From positions 31,212,378 to 31,276,377 of the forward strand of contig OW387139.1 in NCBI GenBank assembly GCA_936440205.1: a stretch of 64,000 nt of DNA, read 5' to 3'. Source of the DNA: Lepidonotus clava (lineage: Eukaryota; Annelida; Polychaeta; Phyllodocida; Polynoidae). Under the pieces are notes generated by a model, which saw only the letters and a list, made by a program, of their open reading frames with translations, was not told the DNA's origin and searched no databases. The number at the start of each line of letters is the position of its first letter. Within the stretch, counting starts at the first letter, position 1. Of this stretch, positions 36,691 through 47,241 are shown piece after piece. The translations under genes were made by a program, and so were the position numbers.

Positions 36691-38590
36691 CAGTATCTAC
36701 ATTGGCTGTCCTTTTTTTCCTAACACGTTCCTCTTTGCCAATAACAACCTCTTCTTTAAACAAATATATGATTATAACTTACAATTATCTAATTCAAACA
36801 TTAGTTTCTTTTTCATTAACAGGCGAAGAATCTTGTTATTTTAATAACGATTTCAGTTTTAAACGAGATTATACAGTTGCACTAGTTTTTTTTTGTTTTT
36901 TTGTTTTTTGTTTTTTTTTGGGGGGGGGGGGGGGGGGGTTGAAAACTGGTGGTTAAGTATGTTAAGGTATGAAAATGGACAGGGCAACAAATGAGCTTTT
37001 TCGGAGCCTCGATGGTTAAGTTTGCCAATGTTATGATTTGGACCGGATAGGAATGCATTTTGTTTTGCTGGTGACAAGCATGTTTTGGCCCAGGTCATTG
37101 CAGTAGTGGAGCCAGTTTTCGTGTAGCTATAGTTTTTGGGCATTTTACAAATTTTTATGGACGCATTTTTGTTTTGGCAGGGTAATACTGGTGTGCACTG
37201 TACTGCTTTTGAAGGGCCTGCCAAAACAAAGGTATAGGTTGGTGTTTGAATTGAGTCTATTGTAGGAGGGTAGTGGACCATGTAATTGTTTAATTGGTGT
37301 GCCCTCTCTGACCCCATGTGGTTGTGGACTGTGGGGCCTCCACTCAGTCTCTTCTCATTGGTCACTGGTGGTGGTTGTAGTAATAGAAGTGGGAGGGGCA
37401 AGTATCAGTGTTTGACGTCCACTGCACATGGGTCCTATATATAGAGGTATGTCCAGTTTGAGAGACTGGAAAGCCCAGGTTGCCTTGAAAACAATATTAA
37501 TTTGTTGTTTCCAATAAATGTACTCATGTATATATATCTGACAAATATTTAAAGTATAAATATTTAAACTATCTTTATTGATAAGCATTTGATTTATCAT
37601 TACTTAATCATGTCACATATCTTCATTTCAAATTGATTGTAATTCCAATTTTAGTAAGGGCAAACAAAGAAACAGAAATCCAAATATCCTTTGGCCTTGA
37701 CTTGTCTCCTCTCTCAACCCTCCACCTCCTCCTTCCCCTTCCCCTTCCCCCACCCCACCTTCCACCACCCTATAGTGGACATGAGGGCCAGACCACCTGG
37801 CTGACACATAGGCCAAAGAAAAAAATTGTTGTTTTCAGGTAACCAATTGGTAAGACATGGAATGTATCCCTGTGGATCTTGTAAAAAGAAGTTATTGAAC
37901 TATAGAGGTTTAATTATCCGTTTAAAGTTAATGCGTGTTTATGTTGTTACGTTGTATAGATAATAGCTAGCTCCATTCGCAGTCTCCCTCCTCGTCGACT
38001 GCGGTCGTCCAATACATAATTATAGTTCCCTTATCATGTAAGACGTGAACACTCGTTGTGAAAGGATTTGTTGTTTATTATCCAATGTCTAGTCGTTCCG
38101 TGACAAGAACTCGATTGACCATGATCAGTCCCGAGGTTAGAGTTCCCTCAAACACATTCAGTCAACGCTCCGCGCTCTAACACAATTTCTATATGCCTCT
38201 CTCCAGAACCTAGACTGCAGATTAAAGGTCCAACCTTCACAGGATGTTTACTCACACAGTGCTTGCAGCTACTCTGGCTAGCTAAGAGCGGAACACATTA
38301 TTATATGGTGGTACGTCACACCTTAACTCCTCCCTCATTTCACCACTGTCAAAGTGAAACATTGGCTTACACGTGCGCTTCTAAGCTCACGTCATGCTGC
38401 CCAAACATGGACTGGCCACCCGCGTCAGTACATTATGCCCTCAAACAAAAAGTATATATATCTGACCTGATGCAACTCATAATAAATCAAAATATATATC
38501 CATCTACAACCATTTATTAATAAGGGAATCCCAAAATAACTTTAGAAGGAATTGCCATAGCTGTGACGTAGTAAGGGGAGCAATGAGCAG
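36691..38590. other. Intergenic DNA
   Basis: It holds a run of T and then about 19 G (36887-36938). A 180-codon minus-strand frame (36859-37401) has no recognisable similarity and ends in a low-complexity Pro/Lys tail produced by that run. A CT-rich repeat segment lies at 37617-37785, and a single MITE end of the GGCC/TTCAGGT family at 37811-37847. No gene is supported. Confidence 0.5.
37617..37785. repeat. CT-rich dispersed repeat, copy 1
   Basis: Shares AATTCCAATTTTAGTAAGGG, the following CAAACAAAGAAA block, ATCCAAATATCCTTTGGC, a CCTCCACCTCC..CCCC tract and CACCCTATAGTGGAC with 39712-39851, in the same orientation. Confidence 0.65.
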
Positions 38591-39660
38591 CCTAGCATTC
38601 AGGGAATTCTCAACATTAAATTCCTTTCTTCAATAATTCCCTAAGACCTCAATATTTTCAATTTTTTACATTTGAAATATTTTTAGAATACTTGAGACAA
38701 TCACTCCACTATAGTTCTAAAATAAAGATGTTTTTAAAACTTTATGAAATGAAAGATTAGGGTCTGTATGTACCAGAAATGAAGAAGAAGAAACAGGGGA
38801 GTCACCATGGAAACCTTTGAATAAAATGAATAATAAAGTTTGTTGAAAAACTCAGAATTCAGTATTTCCATGAACATAAAGTATATTTAGATATTTTCTG
38901 AAAACATCCCCCATGGGGATCCGCGGTGGGGGTTCCTTTGGGAGCCTCCTTAGAAGAATGTGTCCCCAGCAGCCCCTTGCTGTTCGTAGAAGGCGACAAA
39001 TTGGGAGACCAGACTCAGAGGCTCGTTGGTAGAGTGCCCGCCCTGAGTCTGGGAGGTCTTGGGATTTATCCCTGGCTGAGTCATACCAAAAACTTGTAAA
39101 AAATGGTAGTGGTCACTGCTTGCCTGGCACTTGGTATAAAGTAAGAACCACGAAACATAACTGGTCAGCCTGGTGTCAGTATAATGTGACTGGATGGGGT
39201 ATTTTGTTGGCCTATGGCATGATATCTCAGTGTGGCAGCACTATAAAGAGGGCATTTGGTCCCACTGCTTAAAATAGGCACCTCATTTCATAGATTTGGT
39301 CACCGCCCACTGCCCAAACACACATAGCACATACCCGATCATAGGACATGCTATTATCTTTATATATACCAATTTCTGTCAAGATCCATCCAGGCCAGAG
39401 AACCACTCCTTAAACCTTCCTAAAAGAGGTAGTAATTATTGCTAAAATACAAAGGTATGGCCGATTTGTGAGGTTCTGGACTACAACTTTGCCACTTATT
39501 GTATGGCAATTGGATCAATATTAACAGAGGTGTAGTCAAAAATGCATTTTCCCTTCATAGGATTCTAAAGTAAAGCATTTTTGTCATTCTTAGCAGGCTG
39601 TGCACTGTGAATCCGCAGAAACAAATGGTGCAATTGCCTTTAAGTGAAATTATTTACACT
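38591..39660. repeat. Dispersed repeat of about 1 kb, copy 1, with SINE-like insert
   Basis: Matches 41620-42795 in order and orientation. Shared blocks include CTAGCATT.AG at the start, ACTATAGTTCT, GGGGGTCACC-like motifs, CACATAGCACATACC, ACATGCTATTATCT, CCTTCCTAAAAG and GTTCTGGACTACAACTTTG. Divergence is substantial, so both copies are old. The SINE-like segment at about 38915-39310 is absent from the other copy. Confidence 0.65.
38915..39310 (+). mobile_element. tRNA-derived SINE-like sequence
   Basis: It contains CCAGCAGCCCCTTGCTGTTC and GTAGAAGGCGAC, then a decayed tRNA-like head with GTTGGTAGAGTGCCCG (box A) and GGGATTTATCCC (box B remnant). The body contains GTGTCAGTATAATGTGACTG and GGCAGCACTATAAAGAGGGC, a wording I associate with SINEs of marine invertebrates. 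Borders are approximate. Confidence 0.5.
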
Positions 39661-39711
39661 ACAAATAGCACTTCATGAATTTATGTGAAAGCTTTTCTAA
39701 CATAATCTTCA

Positions 39712-39851
39712 TATCAAATTTATTTTAGTTCCAATTTTAGTAAGGGCAAACAAAGAAATAAATCCAAATATCCTTTGGCATTGACTGGCTCCTCTGTCAC
39801 CCCTCCACCTCCCCCTCCCCCTACCCCACCTCCGACCACCCTATAGTGGAC
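39712..39851. repeat. CT-rich dispersed repeat, copy 2
   Basis: Second copy of the segment at 37617-37785. It ends with the same CACCCTATAGTGGACC. Confidence 0.65.
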
Positions 39852-40494
39852 CAAAGAACTGTACAGGAGGGTATGGGAGGGGTGCCAGGTTGGAAGGTTG
39901 GGGGAGTTGGGATTGAGGCAGTGACCGGTGAGTGTGGTCATGGCAGAAATGCGTTTTTATACAAGCAGCATGATGGTTTGAAGCCACTTCTTTTGTTGAA
40001 ATTTAAAACTATTGTATGACGGTAGATAACATGTCTGTACTTCAAGGTTATTCCCTTCTAAGGCACCCTTACATAAGGTGCTTCTGTCAAAATAGATGTT
40101 TGATATGTGAGTTTAATAACTGGAGCTTGAAATGCCCTAGCACTGTGATTTCGATTATCCAGATAATCATACATATATTTGTGCCCTTTTATACATATAG
40201 TTTCTTAAGTGGCCTGTTCTCCTATATTGCAATAGTGATAGCGTAGCATCTACCCAGAGATCTAACCTATGTGTCCTAGGATGTGAGAGTAAACAAATTC
40301 GCAATGGTCTGTACTGCAGCAACGAGCCTCCAAAATAAGAGATACAATGCGTCACGTTTCACCATGAATGTCGATGATAGTGGCGCCCCCTACGAGAGTC
40401 CGTGCAACCAGTTGCAATGCGGCCATCATTGATACCGTTTTCATGATGTCATTGACAGTTTTTAACGTAAACAAACGGCAATGACGTCACGAAA

Positions 40495-41021
40495 ATGTTT
40501 GCTAGAATCCCACACACAGACTTGTTGCCACTAAGCAAAACACATTTGCAATCTAAGTGGCAAAGTGACTGGAACAAACAGGAGAACAATCTTCTACACT
40601 CAGTCCAACCCATATTAAAAGAGAAAAGTGACAAAAGCAAAAGTGAGTGCCTGACAAGGTCAGAACAGGTGAAAGCACAGGTGGAGCACATCATATTCAA
40701 GTGTAAGAAGACAGATGATAGTCGCAAGCTGCATCTCCAAAACAGAACATCTCTGAATGATGCCCTTTGCTCCCGACAGGGTCATCAAAGGCCGGGTGTG
40801 TGATGTCCTTTCTGTGGGACATTGCACACGAAAGACCCCTTGCCACTCTTCGCAATGAGTAGGGTATTGCACCAGGTGGCGGGTTTCTCCTAAACCATAT
40901 CATAATTATATTCGGTCACCACCCTTGTGGCGTAAAATAAGCTGAAAAGTATTACCTTGTGCAGTCTGGAAAGAACCCATAAGGGTTGGCCGGACGTTAA
41001 ACTATCCCAACAAACAAACAA
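40495..41021 (+). mobile_element. LINE 3'-end remnant
   Basis: A 102-codon frame (40495-40803) reads LQSKWQSDWNKQENNLLHSV and later QVKAQVEHIIFKCKKTDDSR. This resembles the C-terminal region of LINE polyproteins, where WQ.EW....LH.I.P is followed by a VEHI...C segment. Downstream, GGTTGGCCGGACGTTAAACT and a CAAACAAACAA tail at 41005-41021 look like a LINE or SINE 3' end. The copy is decayed and lacks its reverse transcriptase domain. Confidence 0.55.
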
Positions 41022-41613
41022 TCACAACTGGTTGCACGGACTCTCGTAGGGGGCACCACTATCAACAACGTCATGAAAATGCCGTAGGCAAGGGTCAGAC
41101 TTGACCACTTTTGTGTGGCTATAATATTTTTGACTGCAGCTTATCAATCTTGTCAAGGACACTTTGCTAAGATTTGCAGACATATAGAAGATATCACCAT
41201 AATCAATATATGTTAATATCTTCATTTTGTAGATGCACAGTGAGGTAAATTTGTTTATACAAGGACGCATTTTTTGAAGGGTAGTAGTTTTATGGGAAGC
41301 GTGTTTAATCACAATTCTAGCATGCATGTTGAACTTCATCTCATCAGCTAGGGTAACACCAAGATATTTGTACGAATTTACATGTTCCAAGGTCTTATTG
41401 TCAATTGTTATGTCAGGGGCAATTTTCATGTTAACAAATTTTCTAGTGCCAAACACTATCGACTTAGCCTTGGAAACATTTATAGTTAATTGATTTTTAT
41501 TACACCATTTTGAGACCTTATTTAGATCCTGCTGAAGTTGTTTAGTTGCTACATGGGGACATTCTTTAGAAGTATAGACAGTGGTGTCATCCACATACAT
41601 ACGGACAGTACTA
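41022..41613 (-). pseudogene. LINE reverse transcriptase fragment (C-terminal part)
   Basis: The frame contains MYVDDTTVY, the catalytic YxDD box of non-LTR reverse transcriptases, then LNKVSKWCNKNQLTINVSKA, KSIVFGTRK and YKYLGVTL, all typical of the CR1/L2/Jockey-like group. It lacks the N-terminal RT motifs and an endonuclease. Its downstream end (41025-41085) is repeated in inverted orientation at about 40363-40420. The upstream border at 41613 abuts a copy of the 1-kb dispersed repeat. Confidence 0.8.
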
Positions 41614-41619
41614 GATTTA

Positions 41620-42795
41620 TGCTAGCATTTAGGTCATTAAAGACAATCGCGCCATTATAGTTCTTACGTTGAGATTTTCTTAAAACTTTGGGAAATTGAA
41701 GATTAAGGTCTGCACATACAAGAAATCATGAAAAAATAGGGGGTCACCGTGCTAACTTTTAGTTGACAAAGGTGTTGATTTACTCAAAATTTAGTATTTA
41801 CATGAACTTAAACTATTATAACAATGACAAAAAACACCAATTATATTCTGAACCTTCTTGAATATAAAGCCAATTCATAAATCTTCACAGTGAATCCATA
41901 ATTCAGCAAAAACGAGGAAAGGTTTTTTTTTTTTTATGAAATTTGAATTTTTGTAATAGAAAAGTTGAATTTTTGATGAAAATAGTGATAACAAAAATTT
42001 AAACGCTGACAATTTCTTGAAATGCCTACATTTTAATGGGGCAAGTCTCAGCCATCATTTGTTGAAAAAATAAAAAGTAGGGGTCACTGAGCTAACTTTT
42101 TCAGGAAACTCAGTTACACATTTCAATATTAAGACAATTTTTTTCTGAAATTTTGAAAAAAGTATTAATTTCACTATATCCACACAACATCCCAATTGCA
42201 CATAGCACCTATCCTGACTATTGAACATGCTATTATCTATATATATTCTACAGGGGCGGATCCAGGGGGGGGGGGGGGGCGGACGGGCCTTGCCCCCCCC
42301 CCCCTCTGTTAAATCATGTTTAAAAAGGGGCCTCCTCCCCCGTACATTCATGTTTTTGGGCCCCCCCCTCTACAAATTCCTGGGTCCGCCCCTGTTCTAA
42401 TTTGTGTCAAGGTACATCAGGCAGAACCACTTCTACAACCTTCCTAAAAGGGGCACTACTTATTGCTAAAATACTAAGGTGGAGTCAAACGTATTACTTT
42501 CATTACACATAAATTCATAATTAATTCATTAATGAAGATATATTAAATCTGAGGAAATATATGAATTCTTAAGGTTCTGGACTACAACTTTGTCACTTGC
42601 TGTATGGTTACTGGATGATAAGTAACAGAGATATGAGCAAAAGCACATTTTCCCTCCATAGACTTCTATAGTTAAGCATTTTCAAATGGTCGTGCTTCAT
42701 TGCACACCTATACAGTCAGGGTGCGCATTATGCATGCGCAATAACAAATTGCGCGATTGCCCTTAATCTAAACTAGAAACATGATGGCTGATGAT
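41620..42795. repeat. Dispersed repeat, copy 2, with a MITE inside
   Basis: Counterpart of 38591-39660. The alignment is broken only by the MITE at 42251-42394; the flanking TATATATATTCTA and AATTTGTGTCAAG join up as TATATATACCAATTTCTGTCAAG does in copy 1. Its right end abuts the giant LTR element. Confidence 0.65.
42251..42394. mobile_element. MITE with CAGGGGCGGATCCAGG ends
   Basis: This is a 144-bp element. The left end is CAGGGGCGGATCCAGG, and the right end in reverse complement is CAGGGGCGGACCCAGG. TTCTA flanks both sides (42246-42250 and 42395-42399). The related repeat at 38591-39660 shows the uninterrupted site. Such ends are common among small hAT-like elements of aquatic animals; the superfamily assignment is my inference. 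Confidence 0.8.
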
Positions 42796-42796
42796 G

Positions 42797-42800
42797 GTTG
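42797..42800. repeat. Target duplication GTTG, left
   Basis: GTTG directly before the left LTR; the same four bases follow the right LTR at 63271-63274. Confidence 0.85.
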
Positions 42801-43387
42801 TGTACTAATAGCTTAGTACTTTTTAATATATTATCATCTTCTGTAATCTAGTTATGATCAGACCTAGCAAGTCTACTTCTAGACGGAGATATTTTGCGCT
42901 CTCAGCGCCACCTGTTAACCAGTATAAAAGGTGTTGCTAAGGTAGGGAGCGAGTTAGTTAGGAGTTAGAGTTCAACCATAGAATAGAAGAACTGCTTGGA
43001 GTAATACCTACAGCTCCTGCGCAGTATACTGGAGTTTACTCATACCAACAGCTTCATGCCAAGGAATTGTGATAGAGCTAAGCATTAGGGCGGTCTGGAC
43101 TGTGTTGGAACAACTTGGATTTTAAATGTGGTTGATTGCTGAAAGGAGATGGGAAGGTGGACTGATAGAGACTTATTCACTGTGGCTTTGACTCGGGATG
43201 AGATGTTAATTGAATAAAGACCTTTCACTTTACCAGCTCCCTCATCGTCCATTTCTTTTGAACTATTGGGGAATGGATGTATTAACTTTTAACGCAGGCT
43301 GATTGACTCGATAGCTTGGATAAACAACTCATGGATCGAACAAGTATATACATCAAGTATTATTAAACAAACAACGACAATAGTTCA
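42801..43387 (+). repeat. 5' LTR
   Basis: It starts TGTACTAATAGC and ends AATAGTTCA. A TATAAAA box lies at 42923-42929 and an AATAAA at 43213-43218, placing the transcription start and polyadenylation region between and after them. It equals the 3' LTR base for base as far as I can see. Confidence 0.93.
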
Positions 43388-43389
43388 TT

Positions 43390-43407
43390 TGGTGGAGATT
43401 ACCCGAA
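43390..43407 (+). other. Candidate tRNA primer-binding site
   Basis: TGGTGGAGATTACCCGAA begins three bases after the 5' LTR. The leading TGG would pair with the CCA end of a tRNA, as in other LTR elements. Which tRNA serves is not clear. Confidence 0.5.
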
Positions 43408-43437
43408 ACATGACTTTTATCGTTTTGCTCATCCTTG

Positions 43438-46400
43438 ATGTCAGCCACCGGTGATTTTGAGGCTTCTTCTAACGCCAAGCCTCAATCTTTGCGGCCCGCA
43501 GGACACGATGTGTCAACATCATATACAGGAAATGTGGAAAACCGCCACCAGGTAGGTGATTCCTTAGACGGGGAGGCACCGAGACAAGGGGTCTCAGCCA
43601 GACCCAAGCAGCTCGGCCCCGGAGGTACTCATAATCACCAAACCCGTGGCAGAGGTAAACCATTTTCCTGGCACCTAGGGTCCAAAGATAGGCCGGTTCT
43701 TGACGAAGGACTTGAAACCCTAACACACTCGGGACGAGTTGAAGGGCGGATCCATCTCAAAAACTATCAGCAATATTGGAATCCGGGGTATGTGCCACTT
43801 ACGGGCCACGAACCTGGTGCTAGCTCTCACTTTACTTATGGAAATGATGCGAACAATCCGTGGAGTAATCAAGGAGTTCCCTATCGTTTACTACCTGCAG
43901 CAGGAGGACTAAGTGAACAGGAAATTCTCGATGAGGATCACTTATTCCCCTTAGGGGACAAGGAAAATCGGATTAACACCGCGGATAACTCCAGCCCATC
44001 AGGGAGAAGTCGCCCCGCAAATCCGGTAATTCAACCTGATGGGAGTTCTCTCACCTATCCGCATCCCCAACGACTTGAGTCTACCAGTCACCCGCTGGTA
44101 ACACCGACTCACCCTAACCCGGGGGTGTCCATTCCTTATTCCACTGTAGTTAAAAGGAAAACAGTAGGTAGGGACAGGGGAGTGGAAAAGGGAGCAGAGG
44201 GAGACAGCGACAAAGTAGGCAACTTACAACCCTATCGATTAACCTATGATATTGGGGAAAACTTGGACAACGCTAATGAAGGAGCAGAAGCTCAAAGTCC
44301 AGATCTGAGCTGGGGAGGGTATGAGCCCGACCCGGCAGAAATAATAAGGAAGTTAACAGACTCAGGGCCCGAAGAACATGAAGAGTTAGAAAGGTTAAGC
44401 GATCAGGGTGAAGCAGAAGAAGAAGATAGGGAAACAGGACAAGCTATCGCGAATGTCAGAGAAGGTAATCCTAATAGAAAACTAGCTAGAGGAGAAAAGT
44501 CACGCTCGTCATCATTTGAACTTATTACTGAGGATGTTTTAGGCACAGGTAAGAAAGATAGACAAGAAAGTGACGACGAAATTAGTGTAGAGGAAATAAC
44601 TGTGAGGGAACAGTGGGACGATCACGATATACAAAACCTCCACGAAGATAATATGGCGGTAGGAGGCGTACCTTTGGTGAATCTAGTAGGTGAAAGGGAT
44701 GACCAAAACCAACTCCAACAACCCGGCGAGGGGGGAGCTGGTGGTGTGGATCCTGGGGGACTACGGCAACGGGGCCGAGGTGCGCCGGCAGGAGGTGGGC
44801 TAAACCTTGGGCCTATACAACAAAATATGTGGCAGCCTTTCTTTGCGCAAGCAATGGGAGCCCCTTTGCAGGCAGGTCAGGGAAGAGGGGGAAATCAACA
44901 GGCTCAAGGAGGCCAGAATAATCAGGCTGATCCACAAGGGCCTAACCCTCCTCTAAATCAACAGGCTCAAGGAGGCCAGAATAATCAGGCTGATCCACAA
45001 GGGCCTAACCCTCCTCTAAATCAACAGGCTCAGGGAGGCCAGAATAATCAGGCCGATCCTCAAGGGCCTAACCCTCCTCTTAACCAACAAGTCCCGGCAG
45101 GCCAGGATAATCAGGCCAACCCACAGGGACCTAACCAACCTCAAAACCTTTTCAACAACCTCCCTCAAGACCTGTTTAATAACCAACCTCAAAACCAACT
45201 CAACAACCCTCCTCAAAACCCTCTTAATAATCCCCCTCCGAATCAACCCAATCTTGGGATAAACCCTGGGGGGCTGCAGCAAAATGATGGGGGTGGCCAA
45301 CCAGGCCAACAACCCGGCCAAGCCGTGCCAGCAGGAGGTGGGGTCGAGCAAAACGTGTTCCCTTACCTATTGCAGGCGATGGCAGTCGCAGCCAATCTTA
45401 ACGCAGGCCGAGGAAGAGCGGGTAACCAACAGGGTCAGCAAGCCCCGGCAGGCCAGAATAACCAGCCGAACCCACCAGGACCCAATAACCCTCCCCCAAA
45501 CCAGAACAACAATCCTTTCCTAAACCAACTCAATAACCCTCCTCCGAACCCACCTAATCAACCCAACCCGCCAGGTCCGCCGGGCCCACCAGGACAGAAT
45601 AACCCTCCAAATCCGCCAGGTCCACCGGGCCCACCAGGTCAGAACAACCCCCAAAACCCACCGAATCCTCCACCGCCCGGACCACCGGGACCGCCGGGAC
45701 CGCCAGGTCCGCCGGGCCCACCAGGTCAGAACAACCCCCCAAACCCACCGAATCCTCCACCGCCCTGACCACCGGGACCGCCGGGACCGCCAGGTCCGCC
45801 GGGCCCACCGGGACAGAATAACCCTCCAAACCCGCCAAATCCACCAAATATTTGGGAAATTCTACCACAGTTAGGTCTGACACGCCAGGTCCGCCGGGCC
45901 CACCGGGACAGAATAACCCTCCAAATCCGCCAGGTCCACCGGGCCCACCAGGTCAGAACAACCCCCAAAACCCACCGAATCCTCCACCGCCCGGACCACC
46001 GGGACCGCCGGGACCGCCAGGTCCGCCGGGCCCACCAGGTCAGAACAACCCCCCAAACCCACCGAATCCTCCACCGCCCTGACCACCGGGACCGCCGGGA
46101 CCGCCAGGTCCGCCGGGCCCACCGGGACAGAATAACCCTCCAAACCCGCCAAATCCACCAAATATTTGGGAAATTCTACCACAGTTAGGTCAGTGCGTGA
46201 AACGACTCACAATGGTCACCAAAGGGGACCAAACATTAGGTTACCATGGTTTAGTGGAAAGGAAGACGAGCAAATAGAAAAGTATTTCAGGGAATTAAAA
46301 CGACTGAAAGCTATCTATGACTGGTCGAACGCCCATCTCCTGAATATGGCGCTGTTAGGCCTAAAGGGAAGGGCAGACGACTGGGCAGGAGCGTTAGCTG

Positions 46401-47203
46401 AGAGTGAGAAAGACACATTTGAGAAACTAGAAGCCCAAATGACAAAGATCTTCGGTGATCGAAGAGCTAAGTGGCAGAAACACGCAGAGTTTTGTGCCCT
46501 TAAACAAGGAAAGGACCAGAGTGTGATTGAATTTGCAGGTGTCTTGAAACAAAAGCAAGTTAAGGCAGAAGCGAGTGAAAGCATGATGTTAGCCGTGTTT
46601 TTAGAGGGATTAAAGCAGGGCGTAGCCAGACAAGTAGCCATACTGGACCCTAAGTCGTTCACCGAAGCGGTGGATTGTGCAACGAGACTAGAATCGTTGG
46701 ACAAAGGCAAAGGGGGAACTAAAATATCTAATGCAGTAAGCGAGCTGGCTGGAAGCCAAGCGTCAGAGGAGACCGCAGCCCTAAACTCCATCTCTGAACG
46801 GTTTGGAGTGGTGCTGGCCCGACTGGAGGCCGCCCCATGGTTTCAGAAACCAAAGCCGGGGCAAAACGGATCTCCCCAGAACAGTGGTGGTTATAAACAG
46901 CAAGGTTATGAAAGGAAAGATAAGTATGAAAGTCAGAAAGATGAAAGAAACTTAGACCAGAAGGCCAAAATCAATAAAACCCCGAGCAGAGAGGTGGACA
47001 AACCAAAGAATGTACAGACTCAGCAGAAAGGAGAGAGGCCTAGGTTACCGTTCGATGAAAGTAAGTTTTGTATTATTCACCAGCAGCATGGCCACTCTAC
47101 TGAGGCGTGCTTATGGTTGAAGAATAGACTGAGAGAAAAACCACCGCGTATGTATAAAGATGGGAAACCTAGTGGTACCGAACAAAAGAACCAGGGAAAC
47201 TAG
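43438..47203 (+). pseudogene. gag: gag region of the LTR element
   Basis: The N-terminal portion is a long acidic then Gln/Asn/Pro-rich stretch, with repeats such as QAQGGQNNQADPQGPN and a collagen-like GPPGPPGPP tract. The C-terminal portion is a capsid-type domain (LPWFSGKEDEQIEKYFRELK, LLGLKGRADDWAGAL, FGDRRAKWQKHAEF, DQSVIEFAGVLKQK). A zinc-knuckle-like CIIHQQHGHSTEAC follows near 47070-47110. This combination is usual for Gypsy Gag proteins, apart from the unusually long proline-rich stretch. The region looks interrupted about once or twice. Pol follows closely in another frame, as in many members of this group that use programmed frameshifting. Confidence 0.82.
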
Positions 47204-47241
47204 GAGGTGGGTCCGTTCATTCCACAATAGACTTAGACGCA

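Noticed and set aside
36859-37401. A 180-codon minus-strand frame
   Set aside because: No similarity recognised, and its end is poly-Pro/Lys from a G/T run. It is most likely chance.
45016-46182. Minus-strand frames over the proline-rich gag stretch
   Set aside because: They are complements of a low-complexity tract that is open in several frames.
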